Shown here: positions 35,402 through 45,634 of the stretch, one piece after another
How positions within the stretch are numbered: the stretch's first letter is position 1
Layout: each line of letters starts with the position of its first letter
NCBI GenBank assembly: GCA_003281605.1
Contig: QCBM01000001.1
Location: 1 to 64,000, forward strand
Length of the DNA: 64,000 nucleotides
From: Prochlorococcus sp. AG-347-I06
GTDB lineage: Bacteria; Cyanobacteriota; Cyanobacteriia; PCC-6307; Cyanobiaceae
Direction: 5' to 3'
The notes under the pieces: model-generated
Database searches by the model: none
What the model was told of the DNA's origin: nothing
The model's input: the letters and a program-made list of their open reading frames with translations, nothing else
Made by a program: the position numbers and the translations under genes

Positions 35402-36907
35402 TTGGCTGAAACTCATTGGAATAAGCTGGGTGCTTACCTTAAAGAAACACAAATATTAGGTTCAATCCAAAATACACTTTATTGGGATCAGAATACTGGA
35501 ATGCCAAAGAAAGGTGCTTCTTGGAGGTCTGAACAACTTACTTATATTGCAAAAGTATTGCATGAAAGAAATTCTTCCGAGGAATTTTCTAGTTTAATAC
35601 AATCTGCCAAAAATGAACTAGCAGATATTGAACGAAATTCAGATAATCAACTTTTCATAAAAGATAAAGAAAGAAATATTAGTCTTTTATTGAAGGAATT
35701 TAATAGAGAAAGAAATTTAGATCCTAAATTAGTTGAGTCTCTAGCAAAGGCAAAATCTAAAGGGTATGAAAGCTGGCAAGAAGCTAAGGAAAAATCAGAT
35801 TTTAAAATTTTTCTTCCTTTCTTTGAAGAATTAGTTAAATTGCGGATTGAAGAGGCAAAGCAAATATCTATTCAATGTTCACCTTGGGAGACATTAGCCC
35901 AACCCTTTGAGCCTGAATTAAATTTGAAATGGTTGAATAAAATTTTTCAACCTTTGAAAGAAACCATCCCAGGATTGATTAGAGCAATTAACAAGTCCCA
36001 AAAAAATCATTGGGATTTAAGCCCAGAATCTCAAAAAAATTTATGTTCTAAATTACTTGACGAGTTTGGAAGAGATAGAGATCTTGTTGTTGTTGGACAA
36101 TCTCCCCACCCTTTCTCGATTACATTAGGGCCTAATGATTTTAGGATCACTACAAGAATTGTTGAAGGTGAACCATTATCAAGTTTTTTAGCAACTGCGC
36201 ATGAGTGGGGTCATTCTATTTATGAGCAGGGTTTGCCATCGCAAAGTCATCAATGGTTTGCTTGGCCTCTAGGTCAAGCAACCTCTATGGGTATTCATGA
36301 AAGTCAATCTTTATTTTGGGAAAATAGAATAGTTAAATCCAAATCTTTTTCAAAAAGATTTTTTAAAAAATTTGTTTCGGCTGGATGTTCTCTTAATAAT
36401 TATTTAGAACTATGGAAATCTATTAATCATTTGGAAGCAGGATTAAATAGGGTTGAAGCGGATGAATTGACTTATGGCTTACACATATTAATAAGAACCG
36501 AACTTGAAATAGATTTAATTGAAAGAGGGTTACCTGCTGAAGATATTCCAACAGAATGGAATAAAAGATATGATGAACTTCTAGGAATTAAACCATCTAA
36601 TGATTCAGAAGGTTGTCTTCAAGATGTTCATTGGAGTGAAGGGGCGTTTGGATATTTCCCCTCATATTTGTTAGGACATGTTATAAGTGCGCAAATATCT
36701 TCTCAAATGGAAAGAGACATAGGTTTGATTGACAACTTAATTGAAAATGGTGAATATCAAAGGATCATCTTTTGGTTAAAAAATAATATACATAAATATG
36801 GCAGATCAGTTAATTGTATGGAGTTGGTAAGAGCTGTAACTAATGAAGAACTATCGCCAAACTATTTTATTAATCATTTAAGGTCTAAAATAAATGATTT
36901 TTGCTGA
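35402..36907 (+). CDS. Carboxypeptidase Taq, M32 metallopeptidase
   Basis: 501 residues, full length for M32. The zinc motif HEWGH is in ATAHEWGHSIYEQGLP, followed by GIHESQSLFWEN with the third ligand Glu, as in thermostable carboxypeptidase 1. The start is TTG at 35402, the first start codon before the conserved helix WNKLGAYLKE, and no ATG is suitable. Cytosolic. Divergent from yjbQ. Confidence 0.93.
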   Translation: MAETHWNKLGAYLKETQILGSIQNTLYWDQNTGMPKKGASWRSEQLTYIAKVLHERNSSEEFSSLIQSAKNELADIERNSDNQLFIKDKERNISLLLKEFNRERNLDPKLVESLAKAKSKGYESWQEAKEKSDFKIFLPFFEELVKLRIEEAKQISIQCSPWETLAQPFEPELNLKWLNKIFQPLKETIPGLIRAINKSQKNHWDLSPESQKNLCSKLLDEFGRDRDLVVVGQSPHPFSITLGPNDFRITTRIVEGEPLSSFLATAHEWGHSIYEQGLPSQSHQWFAWPLGQATSMGIHESQSLFWENRIVKSKSFSKRFFKKFVSAGCSLNNYLELWKSINHLEAGLNRVEADELTYGLHILIRTELEIDLIERGLPAEDIPTEWNKRYDELLGIKPSNDSEGCLQDVHWSEGAFGYFPSYLLGHVISAQISSQMERDIGLIDNLIENGEYQRIIFWLKNNIHKYGRSVNCMELVRAVTNEELSPNYFINHLRSKINDFC

Positions 36908-36970
36908 AACATTACTTTTAAAGAATTTGTTTAGGTGCGAGGATGTAGGATAAACAAAAATAATTTCTTG

Positions 36971-37558
36971 ATGGCAAATCTAAATCAGCCCCCAAGCAGG
37001 GTTACCCCAAATTTATTGCACATACTAAATGCTTTCACTGATAGCTCAAATACAATAATAAACACTATTGTTGAATTGAACTCTAATACCATAAATAAAT
37101 ATGAATTAATTACAGAAACGGGCCATCTTAAACTTGATAGGGTAGGTTATTCATCACTTGCGTATCCTTTTGCTTATGGATGTATCCCAAGGACATGGGA
37201 TGAAGATGGAGATCCACTTGATGTAGAAATTGTTGGAGTAACTGAGCCATTGATACCCGGATCTATTGTGGAAGCAAGGATTATTGGGGTGATGAAATTT
37301 GATGATGGTGGGGAGGTCGATGATAAGGTAATAGCGGTTCTCGCAGATGATAAAAGAATGGATCATATCTCAAGTTATGAAGACCTTGGAGATCATTGGT
37401 TAAAAGAAACAAAGTATTATTGGGAGCACTACAAAGATCTAAAAAAACCAGGAACATGTAATGTCAATGGTTTTTTTGGGATAGAAGAAGCTGTTAAAGT
37501 GATTAAAGATTGTGAAGAGAGATACAAAAAAGAAATTGATCCTAAATTAGTGAATTAA
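36971..37558 (+). CDS. ppa: Inorganic pyrophosphatase, family I (canonical)
   Basis: Hydrolyses pyrophosphate, pulling biosynthetic reactions. 195 residues from the ATG at 36971 (a GTG at 36935 is less likely). Active-site residues aligned with E. coli PPase are all present: Glu in IVELNSN, Lys-Tyr-Glu in NKYEL, Arg in LDRVGY, Tyr in FAYGCI, the DGDPLD metal site (Asp79, Asp81, Asp84), DDGGEVDDK and the EHYKDL Tyr/Lys pair. This is the expected active enzyme, unlike the paralogue at 52.3 kb. Confidence 0.96.
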   Translation: MANLNQPPSRVTPNLLHILNAFTDSSNTIINTIVELNSNTINKYELITETGHLKLDRVGYSSLAYPFAYGCIPRTWDEDGDPLDVEIVGVTEPLIPGSIVEARIIGVMKFDDGGEVDDKVIAVLADDKRMDHISSYEDLGDHWLKETKYYWEHYKDLKKPGTCNVNGFFGIEEAVKVIKDCEERYKKEIDPKLVN

Positions 37559-37564
37559 CTAATT

Positions 37565-38515
37565 TTATTTTTCTCTAAATTTTTCAAATATTTCGCTTAG
37601 TATTTCTTCGGCACCTTGCTGCTTTAATTTTTTAGCTAGTTCTTTGCCTACTTCTTCGGGAGCATTAATATTGCCAATATATTGATCTTTAATAAGCCTT
37701 TCTCCATCAAGAGATGCAACCATACCAGTAAGGCAAAGTTGTTCATTCTGAATTTTACTATTCACACCTATTGGTACTTGGCATCCACCTTCAAGCTCTC
37801 TTAAAAAAGCCCTTTCTGCTAGACATCTTTGACTGGTGGGTTTATCTTCTAAGGTATTTATAATTTCTAAAACTTTTTTATCATTAGATTTACATTCAAT
37901 GCCTAGTGCTCCTTGGCCAACGGCATGAAGGGAAATTTCACTTGGGATAATCTGGTGAATTCTTGATTCAAAGCCTAATCTCTTTAAACCAGCGGCCGCA
38001 AGAATTATACAATCAAATTCTCCAGCATCTAATTTTTCAATTCTTGTAATAACATTTCCCCTGATATCTTTGAAAATAAGATGTGGGTACTTATTTCTTA
38101 ATTGTGCAAGTCTTCTTAGAGAGCTTGTTCCAACAATCGAACCTTCAGGTAAGGTCTCTAATTTATAACAGTTATTTTTTTTGTTTACTACTAAAGCATC
38201 TGCAGGATCCTCCCTTTTTGTAATGCATCCTAATTTAAGGCCATTAGGTAAATTGGTTGGTAAATCTTTCAGAGAATGTACTGCTATATCTGCATGACCC
38301 ACGAGCATTTGTGCTTCAAGTTCTTTTGTAAATAAGCCTTTGTCTCCTATTTTTGCTAAGGCTACATCAAGTATTTTGTCACCTTGAGTTGCCATAGCTT
38401 CTATAGATACCTCTAAATCGGGAATATTCCTTTCTAGTTGATCTTTAACCCACAAAGTTTGAACCATAGCTAGCTTACTTCTTCTACTAGCTATTTTTAG
38501 CTTAAAATTAGTCAT
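37565..38515 (-). CDS. hemC: Porphobilinogen deaminase (hydroxymethylbilane synthase)
   Basis: Joins four porphobilinogen units to hydroxymethylbilane. 316 residues. The dipyrromethane-cofactor Cys lies in [10 protein letters not shown], the substrate-binding Arg/Lys cluster in [11 protein letters not shown] and the DIRGNVITR segment, with catalytic Asp in VHSLKDLPT. It lies downstream of sigA in the same direction and converges with ppa, 6 bp apart. Confidence 0.98.
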   Translation of the reverse strand: MTNFKLKIASRRSKLAMVQTLWVKDQLERNIPDLEVSIEAMATQGDKILDVALAKIGDKGLFTKELEAQMLVGHADIAVHSLKDLPTNLPNGLKLGCITKREDPADALVVNKKNNCYKLETLPEGSIVGTSSLRRLAQLRNKYPHLIFKDIRGNVITRIEKLDAGEFDCIILAAAGLKRLGFESRIHQIIPSEISLHAVGQGALGIECKSNDKKVLEIINTLEDKPTSQRCLAERAFLRELEGGCQVPIGVNSKIQNEQLCLTGMVASLDGERLIKDQYIGNINAPEEVGKELAKKLKQQGAEEILSEIFEKFREK

Positions 38516-38612
38516 TAAATATTATTTTGAGTTTGAATTAAAAATTAAGTCGAATGTATTTTAAGCTATTATTTTGCCAGTTTTTAAAGCTGAATACTAT
38601 ACTTAACTTTTT

Positions 38613-39794
38613 TTATTTTATATATTCTTTTAAAACCCCATTTCGATTTGGATGTCTAAGTTTTCTTAGGGCTTTTGCCTCTATTTGTCTAATTCTTTCT
38701 CTCGTCACATCAAAAATTTGGCCAATTTCTTCAAGAGTTTTCATTCTTCCATCATCAATTCCATATCTCAATCTGAGCACATCTCTTTCTCTTGGACTAA
38801 GAGTGGCTAATACTCCTTCCAAATCTTCTCTTAGTAAAGTTTTAGAAACATCTTGCTCTGGATTTTCTATATCAGCCTCTATAAAGTCTCCTAGTCTTGA
38901 GTCTTCTTCTTTCCCTATTGGAGTTTCTAGAGAAATAGGAAGTTGCGCACTTTTAGCTATAAATCTTAATTTTTCGATTGTCATTTCCATACTCTCTGCG
39001 ATTTCTTCTTCACTAGGTTTCCTGCCAAATTCTTGGCTTAGAACTTTTGTGGTTTTTTTAATTCTGGATATTGTCTCGTATAAGTGAACTGGCAATCTAA
39101 TAGTTCTACTTTGATCCGCAATTGCTCTTGTAATGGCTTGGCGAATCCACCAGGTTGCATATGTAGAGAATTTATAACCTTTTTCATGGTCGAATTTTTC
39201 CGCTGCCCTAATTAGACCCAAACTTCCTTCTTGGATTAAATCTTGAAATGATAAACCTCTGTTCATATATTTTTTAGCAATGGAAACAACTAATCTTAAA
39301 TTTGATTGAACCATTTTTTCTTTAGCTCTCCGCCCTAAGAGCAGTCTTCTTCTAAATTTGGGGAGAGGCATATCTATTAACTCGGCCCATTCTCTTACAG
39401 ATGGGAAATGTCCTTTTTCTGACTCATATTGAGTTGCTAGCTCTTCTAATTGGAGTAAGTCAGCAATTTTTCTTGCAAGCTCAATTTCTTCATCTGGTCT
39501 TAAAAGTCTAATTCTTCCGATTTCTTGGAGATAAACTCTTATTGAATCTTCAGTATAGATACCTTTTGGCCCAAGTTTTATATTCCCGAGCCCTTTTTCT
39601 TCTTCAGAATCACTAAATTCATTATTGTTATTTTCAATACTGCTTTCGTTTAACTCTGCGGATGTTTGTAAAGTTTGACTATTTTTATTACTATCTTCTT
39701 CAACTACTGTTTCAAAATTAGTATTAATTTTTTTATTAATCTTTTTTTTGGAACTGGGCTTGGAATTCTTTGATTCTGCTGCGACTGGACACAT
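38613..39794 (-). CDS. rpoD: RNA polymerase principal sigma factor (SigA/RpoD)
   Basis: 393 residues. Acidic/basic N-terminal region (about 1-75), region 1.2 ([19 protein letters not shown]), region 2 with [18 protein letters not shown] and [17 protein letters not shown], region 3, and region 4 with [12 protein letters not shown] and the [22 protein letters not shown]. The length and region 1.2 fit the group 1 sigma, although cyanobacterial group 2 sigmas are very similar. A strong Shine-Dalgarno precedes the ATG. The open frame on the other strand at 38554-39087 is only its shadow. Confidence 0.96.
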   Translation of the reverse strand: MCPVAAESKNSKPSSKKKINKKINTNFETVVEEDSNKNSQTLQTSAELNESSIENNNNEFSDSEEEKGLGNIKLGPKGIYTEDSIRVYLQEIGRIRLLRPDEEIELARKIADLLQLEELATQYESEKGHFPSVREWAELIDMPLPKFRRRLLLGRRAKEKMVQSNLRLVVSIAKKYMNRGLSFQDLIQEGSLGLIRAAEKFDHEKGYKFSTYATWWIRQAITRAIADQSRTIRLPVHLYETISRIKKTTKVLSQEFGRKPSEEEIAESMEMTIEKLRFIAKSAQLPISLETPIGKEEDSRLGDFIEADIENPEQDVSKTLLREDLEGVLATLSPRERDVLRLRYGIDDGRMKTLEEIGQIFDVTRERIRQIEAKALRKLRHPNRNGVLKEYIK

Positions 39795-40117
39795 AATAGA
39801 CTCCTTTCTACGGTGAATTTAACTAGATAAAATTTTATTTAGGGCTAATTTGAACATTTAGTAGTAAAGTTCCCCTTAGTCTTTAAAAAACATTTTCACA
39901 AAATGAGAATAAGAAAAGTTTTTTAAATTGTTGAAAAATTTAAATAGTGCTATAGATTACCTAAAGTAAAAAGTCTTGGGATTTCTCAGACAGGCAGATC
40001 ATTTTTTGAATTTTCAGTCAATGATCAAAGCTTCATGTCTCCCTTAAGAGCAGGATACTTACAATGTGCAAAAAACACTTTGTGGAATGTTCAACAATCC
40101 AATACTAAGAAAAAGTT
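39795..40117. other. Longest intergenic gap: divergent promoter region of rpoD and priA
   Basis: This 323-bp gap contains no frame that looks coding. It is AT-rich, with a few mixed stretches such as around 39990-40060. It must hold the leftward promoter(s) of rpoD with a long leader and the rightward promoter of priA. I cannot pick a convincing -35/-10 pair or a known RNA element by eye. Confidence 0.6.
39801..39807 (-). promoter_or_regulatory. Strong ribosome binding site of rpoD
   Basis: AAAGGAG on the minus strand, six bases before the ATG at 39794. Most genes in this window have no clear Shine-Dalgarno element, so this one stands out. It fits the need for high translation of the principal sigma factor. 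Confidence 0.8.
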
Positions 40118-42394
40118 TTGAAGCCGGCAAGTAATCAGTTTTTAAATATCTCCTACAAATTGGAAATTTTGCTTGATATAGGTAGTAGTAATGAAAGCTT
40201 TTACTATTTAGATGGAAATAATCTTGGAGCAGAAGTTGGAGATATTGTAAGTGTGAGACTAAGAGGGAGATTATTGAATGGGTTGGTGATCTCCAAAAAA
40301 GACTTTTCGACAATCAATAATGATGAAGCAAATATTACTGGAGGAAAAAGCATAAATTATTTGTTTGTTGAAAGTATTTTGCATAAAAAAATAATTGATG
40401 AATCTTGGAGAGAATGGATAGATTCCCTAGCCACTTTTTATATGGTTAGTAATTTAAAAATGTTTAAAACCGCATTTCCTCCTGGCTGGATTGGTAAATA
40501 TAAGAATTTTTCTAAAGGGTTAAAAGATCAAATATGGATTGAAACTAAAAAAGAATTTGATATTAAGAAAAATGGATTAACCAAAAAAGAATTTTTTTTA
40601 ATTAATACGTTGTCTGAAAAAGGTAATTGGCAAAGTGAACTAATAAAGTCTGGTTTTAATTACACGCTAATTAATTCAATGGTCAGTAAAAATTATCTTG
40701 TTAAATCTAAAAGAAATAAAAATATAAACAGTAAATTAAATTCCTTTTTAAATGATCATATTGCATCGAAAAAACCAAATCTTACAAATGAGCAAAAAAT
40801 AGCATTTCAAGAATTTCAAGCGATGAAACCAGGAGATGTATTACTTCTATGGGGCGAAACAGGTTCAGGTAAAACAGAAGTATATATGAGAATTGCTGAA
40901 GATCAATTTCTTAAGAAAAAAAGTTGTTTGTTACTAGCCCCCGAAATTGGACTAATTCCTCAACTTATTGATAGGTTTAGTCGGCGATTTAATAATGTCG
41001 TTTACGAATATCATAGTTATTGTTCTCCAAATCATAGAACTTTAGTTTGGAAGAAAATTATTAATGCTAATGAACCTTTAATAGTAATAGGAACAAGGTC
41101 GGCAGTTTTTCTTCCAATCAAAAATCTAGGAATAATAATAATGGATGAAGAACATGATATTTCTTATAAACAAGATAGTCCTATGCCTTGTTATGACGCA
41201 AGAGAAATTGCTATTGAAATAGTAAAAAGGAATTCTGCAAAGTTAATTTTTGGGAGTGCGACTCCATCAATGAAGACTTGGAAAAAGTGTATTTTTGAAA
41301 GGAATTTTAAATTGGTAAGAATGATTAAAAGGATATCCAGTAATGAGAGTCCTGAAATAAAAATTATTGATATGCGGGATGAGTTTAAGAAGGGAAATAT
41401 AAAAATATTTTCAAATGAATTATTACAATTGCTTCCTCAATTACGCTTAAAAAAAGAGCAAGCAATAATTTTGATCCCTAGGAGGGGGCATAGTGGATTT
41501 TTAAGTTGTAGAAATTGCGGATATTTAATAAATTGTCCCAACTGTGACGTTCCTTTATCAGTTCATCTCGGATCACAAGGAAAAAAATGGTTACGCTGTC
41601 ATTGGTGTGATCATAAATCGAGATTGATCAATCGTTGCCCAGATTGTCATTCAACTGCATTTAAACCTTTTGGAATTGGGACACAAAGGGTAATAGAGTT
41701 TTTAAATGAAGAATTTCCTGACTTAAGAGTACTTCGCTTTGATAGAGATACAACCTCAGGAAAGGATGGACATAGAGATATTCTTTCAAAGTTTTCTAAA
41801 GGTGATGCTGATATTCTTGTAGGAACTCAGATGTTGGCAAAAGGTATTGACATCCCCAATATTACTCTTTCAGTAGTTATCGCAGCAGATGGGTTGCTTC
41901 ATCGCCCAGATATTTCGGCAGAAGAAAAATCATTACAATTGTTTTTGCAAGTAGCTGGAAGGGCAGGCAGGGCTCAAAAAAAAGGAAAAGTAATTTTTCA
42001 AACATATAAACCTAACCACCCGGTGATTTCGTATCTTCAGAAAAGAGATTATGAAAGATTCTTAATTGAAAACTCGAGATTGAGAAAGAATGCTAATTTA
42101 TTTCCATTTTGCACGATTTGCCTTCTTAAATTATCAGGTGATAATTATGAATTAACTGAATCAATTGCAATAAAATTAGCGAAATATCTACTCAATTTTT
42201 GTGAAAAAAAGAATTGGAAATTAATTGGTCCCGCTCCTAGTTTAATTGCTAAAGTCGGTAAAAAATTTAGATGGCAGATATTAATACATGGTCCGGAAGG
42301 AACAAAGATACCTTTACCTGATAGATCAATATTATGGAAACTTATTCCAAAAAATGTTTTTTTAACAATTGATGTTAATCCAGCAGAGTTGTAA
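40118..42394 (+). CDS. priA: Primosomal helicase PriA
   Basis: Restarts stalled replication forks. 758 residues. N-terminal 3'-DNA-binding domain (about 1-110), then a superfamily 2 helicase core with Walker A GETGSGKTEVY and Walker B MDEEHDISYKQD. The zinc-binding insert contains CRNCGYLINCPNCDVPL and WCDHKSRLINRCPDCHS. A C-terminal helicase half (GTQMLAKGIDIPNITLS, VAGRAGR) follows. The start is TTG at 40118, since no Met occurs until well into the protein. Confidence 0.96.
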   Translation: MKPASNQFLNISYKLEILLDIGSSNESFYYLDGNNLGAEVGDIVSVRLRGRLLNGLVISKKDFSTINNDEANITGGKSINYLFVESILHKKIIDESWREWIDSLATFYMVSNLKMFKTAFPPGWIGKYKNFSKGLKDQIWIETKKEFDIKKNGLTKKEFFLINTLSEKGNWQSELIKSGFNYTLINSMVSKNYLVKSKRNKNINSKLNSFLNDHIASKKPNLTNEQKIAFQEFQAMKPGDVLLLWGETGSGKTEVYMRIAEDQFLKKKSCLLLAPEIGLIPQLIDRFSRRFNNVVYEYHSYCSPNHRTLVWKKIINANEPLIVIGTRSAVFLPIKNLGIIIMDEEHDISYKQDSPMPCYDAREIAIEIVKRNSAKLIFGSATPSMKTWKKCIFERNFKLVRMIKRISSNESPEIKIIDMRDEFKKGNIKIFSNELLQLLPQLRLKKEQAIILIPRRGHSGFLSCRNCGYLINCPNCDVPLSVHLGSQGKKWLRCHWCDHKSRLINRCPDCHSTAFKPFGIGTQRVIEFLNEEFPDLRVLRFDRDTTSGKDGHRDILSKFSKGDADILVGTQMLAKGIDIPNITLSVVIAADGLLHRPDISAEEKSLQLFLQVAGRAGRAQKKGKVIFQTYKPNHPVISYLQKRDYERFLIENSRLRKNANLFPFCTICLLKLSGDNYELTESIAIKLAKYLLNFCEKKNWKLIGPAPSLIAKVGKKFRWQILIHGPEGTKIPLPDRSILWKLIPKNVFLTIDVNPAEL

Positions 42395-43504
42395 TTACTT
42401 TGATGGAAGTTGAGGCAAATCTGTACCTAATTTAAATCTATAGAATCTTAATAAATAAGCCAATATTGTAATCATTAAAATAGTAGATATCCCAATCAAG
42501 AGTTTGTTGATGCTCCAGAAAGAAAATTCAAGACTATTTATCTGCCCTTGATTTAAATTCCAAATTATTAGATTTTTGGTAATTTCTAAATTTGAATTAT
42601 TTTTATTAGTAAGGGTAATTTTATTAGGGTGAATAATTTTGAAAATGAGTTCTAAATTTTCAACACCTTGAATAGAAGTTAGATCCAAATCTAACTTGTA
42701 AAAGTATTTTTTAAAAAAAATGAAGTTTTTTTGATTAGTATTAATCTCTATATTTGTTGATCCTCCTGCTAACTCTCCAGCAGTGTTTTGGGTTATTTTA
42801 AGAACTTGCTTTGTATCTTCTAGATTGAGATTTTTATGTTTCAAAGAAAAGGCTGATTCGTTTTGTTCAATTTCCCCGTCAGGAAAAATATCTTTCATCT
42901 TCTCTTCAAATTTTAATTGCCAAGGAAATTTCTTTATGTATTTACTTTCTATCACTAAATTATTGGTTATTGAATCGAGTTCGCTAAGATCAAGGGTATC
43001 CTCAATTTTAACGCAGCCACTTAAAAGAGGAATTAATAATAATAGTATTAAAAAAATGATCAGTGAAAAACCTTTTTGAAAGGGTTTTGTTTCACCTGTA
43101 GGAGTCTCAGTTACATTAATAAATTTCTTTTTCTTGAATACTTCTCTTTTTTGGTGCAGTGAGTTAAGAGATTTTTTATTAAGTGATGGGTTACTTTCAA
43201 ATTGAACGTTCCAATTCTCTGGCTTTTTAATGTCAGGAGAGTCTATAACTTCCATCAAATATTTTGCATTTTCTCTCGTCTTATTATCGTAAGATTTTAG
43301 AAGTTCTTTACAAAGTTTTTTAGCTTCCTCCTTTTTATTGATACCACAAAGAGCAGTAATTAAGATTGTTCTTAAATTCACTCCCTCTTTACTTGACAAA
43401 GGAAACGATTCGATTATTGGTAAAAGAAATTCAATACAATAATGATACTCACCTTTAGCTAAAGCAAGTTCTACTGTTTCTAAAACTTGCTTATAAGTTT
43501 TCAT
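42395..43504 (-). CDS. TPR-like region fused to DUF3153-type membrane protein
   Basis: 369 residues. Residues 1-88 form TPR-like helical pairs (AKGEYHYCIEFLLPIIESFP, CGINKKEEAKKLCKELLKSY). A basic linker and a hydrophobic segment (146-162) end in a lipobox-like LSGC (161-164). A DUF3153-like beta-rich domain follows to about 330, then a C-terminal helix (INKLLIGISTILMITILAYL) and a basic tail. In other cyanobacteria this family begins with a lipoprotein signal peptide. Here it is internal. Function unknown. Adjacent to argB, and its stop abuts priA. Confidence 0.75.
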   Translation of the reverse strand: MKTYKQVLETVELALAKGEYHYCIEFLLPIIESFPLSSKEGVNLRTILITALCGINKKEEAKKLCKELLKSYDNKTRENAKYLMEVIDSPDIKKPENWNVQFESNPSLNKKSLNSLHQKREVFKKKKFINVTETPTGETKPFQKGFSLIIFLILLLLIPLLSGCVKIEDTLDLSELDSITNNLVIESKYIKKFPWQLKFEEKMKDIFPDGEIEQNESAFSLKHKNLNLEDTKQVLKITQNTAGELAGGSTNIEINTNQKNFIFFKKYFYKLDLDLTSIQGVENLELIFKIIHPNKITLTNKNNSNLEITKNLIIWNLNQGQINSLEFSFWSINKLLIGISTILMITILAYLLRFYRFKLGTDLPQLPSK

Positions 43505-43507
43505 AGT

Positions 43508-44359
43508 TTAAGCGACTATCATTGTCCCTATTCCGGAATTTGTAAAAATCTCAAGAAGTAACGAATGTTGTACTCTTCCATCAATTATGTGAGCTGCTTT
43601 AACTCCTTGAGCTAAAGCCCTTATGCAGCATTCTGTCTTTGGAATCATACCTTCAGTCACAATTTTTTTATCAATTAAATCTCTTGCCTCTTTGAGATTC
43701 GTTTTTTCGACAAGACTATGTTTGTTATCTTTTTCTTTTAGAATCCCTACAGTATCAGTAAGAAGAATAAGTTTTTCTGCATTTATTGCAGCAGCAATTT
43801 CTCCAGCAACAAAATCTGCATTAATGTTATGTGAAATACCCTCCACTGTTGATCCAATACTAGAAATAATAGGGACATATCCTTTAGAAATAAGAGGATC
43901 TAATATTTCAGGATTGATTTTTGTGACCTCTCCCACTAACCCATGGCTTCCATCTCCTAGTTCTCTTGATTGAATTAAGTTGCCATCAAGACCTGATATT
44001 CCCACAGCTAAGGATCCAGTTTTATTAATGCCTTTTACAATTTGTTTGTTAACTCTACCCATTAGAACCATCTCGACAATTTCCATTGTTTTTTGATCAG
44101 TAATTCTTAATCCATTTTCAAATTTAGGAGATATTTCTAATTTCTTTAACCAATTATTAATCTCGGGTCCACCTCCATGAATTACTATCGGACAAACCCC
44201 CACAGTTGATAAAAGTGCTATATCTCTAAAAAAAGCATTTTTTAAATCATCATCCTCCATAACAGAACCGCCATACTTGATAACAATTTTTCTGCCTGAG
44301 AAACTTTGTATATATGGAAGTGCTTCGCTTAATATTGATACTCTTTGAGAATCATTCAT
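43508..44359 (-). CDS. argB: Acetylglutamate kinase
   Basis: Second step of arginine synthesis, and in cyanobacteria the target of PII control. 283 residues. Glycine-rich motif [10 protein letters not shown] at the N-terminus, substrate site [18 protein letters not shown] and the C-terminal [17 protein letters not shown] segment. The N-terminal helix seen in hexameric, arginine-sensitive forms is present ([15 protein letters not shown]). Confidence 0.97.
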   Translation of the reverse strand: MNDSQRVSILSEALPYIQSFSGRKIVIKYGGSVMEDDDLKNAFFRDIALLSTVGVCPIVIHGGGPEINNWLKKLEISPKFENGLRITDQKTMEIVEMVLMGRVNKQIVKGINKTGSLAVGISGLDGNLIQSRELGDGSHGLVGEVTKINPEILDPLISKGYVPIISSIGSTVEGISHNINADFVAGEIAAAINAEKLILLTDTVGILKEKDNKHSLVEKTNLKEARDLIDKKIVTEGMIPKTECCIRALAQGVKAAHIIDGRVQHSLLLEIFTNSGIGTMIVA

Positions 44360-44423
44360 TATTAAAAATCATTAAAATTTGATTGAATTGAGAAGTTAGG
44401 TTTTTACAAATATATCCCTATAT

Positions 44424-44954
44424 TCAATAAAAGAGAATAAAATCAAATTCTTTTTTATTATCGTCGATAATAAATTCTGATTCAAGACCTTTGACGAAAA
44501 ACCTGTTTAGTCTTTCTTGTTTTTCAATCCATTTTTCTAGAGGGACAGCGTTTAATTCGAAACGCATTCTGAGACCATTTTTTTCTTCTTTTGTAATTTC
44601 TTCTATTTCTTTTAGTTGGGGGGGATTATCCTCGTCCCACAAATTTAACGATTCTAATGACGATTCAAGATGAGCTTTTATCCCATATCTCCATCTTGTA
44701 ACATCTTTAACTAGTGATGTTAGTTCTTTTGGTCTATTAAACTTATTTGTCGCAAAATTTGTCTTGTCAAACAACTCTACAGGAGGTATTTCGGAAGTCT
44801 TTAAACCTAGTCCAATTAGAAAAATAGGTACTCCATAAAAAAAAGTAGGTACACTTAAATTCACTGAGTCTGTAAAATAAGCAGTCATTCCAACAAAAGC
44901 TAATATACCCCCAACTGTTACGATTAAGTTTCCAGGCGATAGGTATTTCTTCAT
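44424..44954 (-). CDS. DUF2854 family membrane protein
   Basis: 176 residues. Two hydrophobic helices near the N-terminus (LIVTVGGILAFVGMTAYF and VPTFFYGVPIFLIGLGLK) followed by a soluble, acidic C-terminal domain with WRYGIKAHLESSLESL and RMRFELNAVPLEKWIEKQERL. This pattern matches the DUF2854 family of cyanobacteria and plants. Function unknown. Upstream of argB, same direction. Confidence 0.85.
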   Translation of the reverse strand: MKKYLSPGNLIVTVGGILAFVGMTAYFTDSVNLSVPTFFYGVPIFLIGLGLKTSEIPPVELFDKTNFATNKFNRPKELTSLVKDVTRWRYGIKAHLESSLESLNLWDEDNPPQLKEIEEITKEEKNGLRMRFELNAVPLEKWIEKQERLNRFFVKGLESEFIIDDNKKEFDFILFY

Positions 44955-44996
44955 TTTGAATTAGTAGAATGAGTTTTGAAAGGTCTAACAAGTATT

Positions 44997-45179
44997 ATGC
45001 AAGATCCTAACACTGCAAATCAAGGAGATTTAATTTTTAAACTTGATCAAGATAGAGCATGGCTATTAGAAAATCTTGATAAGGGTAAATGGCCAGAAAT
45101 CAGGAGCGAACTTGCCGCGCTTGAAAGAAAAATAAGCAAATTAATTATAAGTGTTCAAGAAAATAATGTTGATGTTTGA
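44997..45179 (+). CDS. Small conserved hypothetical protein, 60 residues
   Basis: Start ATG at 44997 (TTG at 44976 is the alternative). Helical, acidic protein: DLIFKLDQDRAWLLENLDKGKWPEIR then a helix with ALERKISKLIISVQE, which could form a coiled coil. No membrane segment. It lies between divergent DUF2854 and convergent ssb with no room to spare (2 bp before the ssb stop). I do not recognise the family. The dense packing argues for a real gene. Confidence 0.6.
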   Translation: MQDPNTANQGDLIFKLDQDRAWLLENLDKGKWPEIRSELAALERKISKLIISVQENNVDV

Positions 45180-45180
45180 T

Positions 45181-45606
45181 TTAAAAAGGTATTTCGTCAA
45201 CTTCGGGTACTAAAGGTGAACTATCCCAACTGGAGTTTTTTGTGCTTTCTTTATTTTCAAATGACTCATTATTTTCTTTTTTATCAGACTTAGAAACATT
45301 AACTGGCGATATTTGATGAATCTTTGAAGCTGTTAATTCTGGCTGCTTTTCTTTCGTTCCGTCTTTTCTAGTGACAGAATTCATCTTTAGACGTCCCTCA
45401 ATAACAATATTTTGCCCCTCCTTTAGTTCATCTACCATTTCTTGGGCAATATTTCCCCATCCTATGATCTTGAGATCTCTTGTTGGATCTTCACTACGTA
45501 ATCCTTTAAAATTAACAATCATTTCTGCAATTGGAGTTTGGTTTTCTTTGGTATACCTCATTTGGGGAGCACTATTAATGACCGCCTGAATTAAACAATG
45601 ATTCAT
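45181..45606 (-). CDS. ssb: Single-stranded DNA-binding protein
   Basis: 141 residues. N-terminal OB-fold (NHCLIQAVINSAPQMRYT, IVNFKGL, IGWGNIAQEMVDELKEGQNIVIEGRLKM), a polar Lys/Glu/Asn linker, and the acidic C-terminal tail ending DEIPF that recruits partner proteins. PriA, a known partner, is encoded 3 kb away. Typical bacterial SSB. Confidence 0.93.
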   Translation of the reverse strand: MNHCLIQAVINSAPQMRYTKENQTPIAEMIVNFKGLRSEDPTRDLKIIGWGNIAQEMVDELKEGQNIVIEGRLKMNSVTRKDGTKEKQPELTASKIHQISPVNVSKSDKKENNESFENKESTKNSSWDSSPLVPEVDEIPF

Positions 45607-45634
45607 TACTTACTATTTAATTAAAGACATACTG

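Noticed and set aside
38554-39087. 177-residue open frame on the + strand opposite rpoD
   Set aside because: Ser/Ile/Leu-rich shadow frame entirely antisense to the sigma factor, whose conserved regions explain the sequence.
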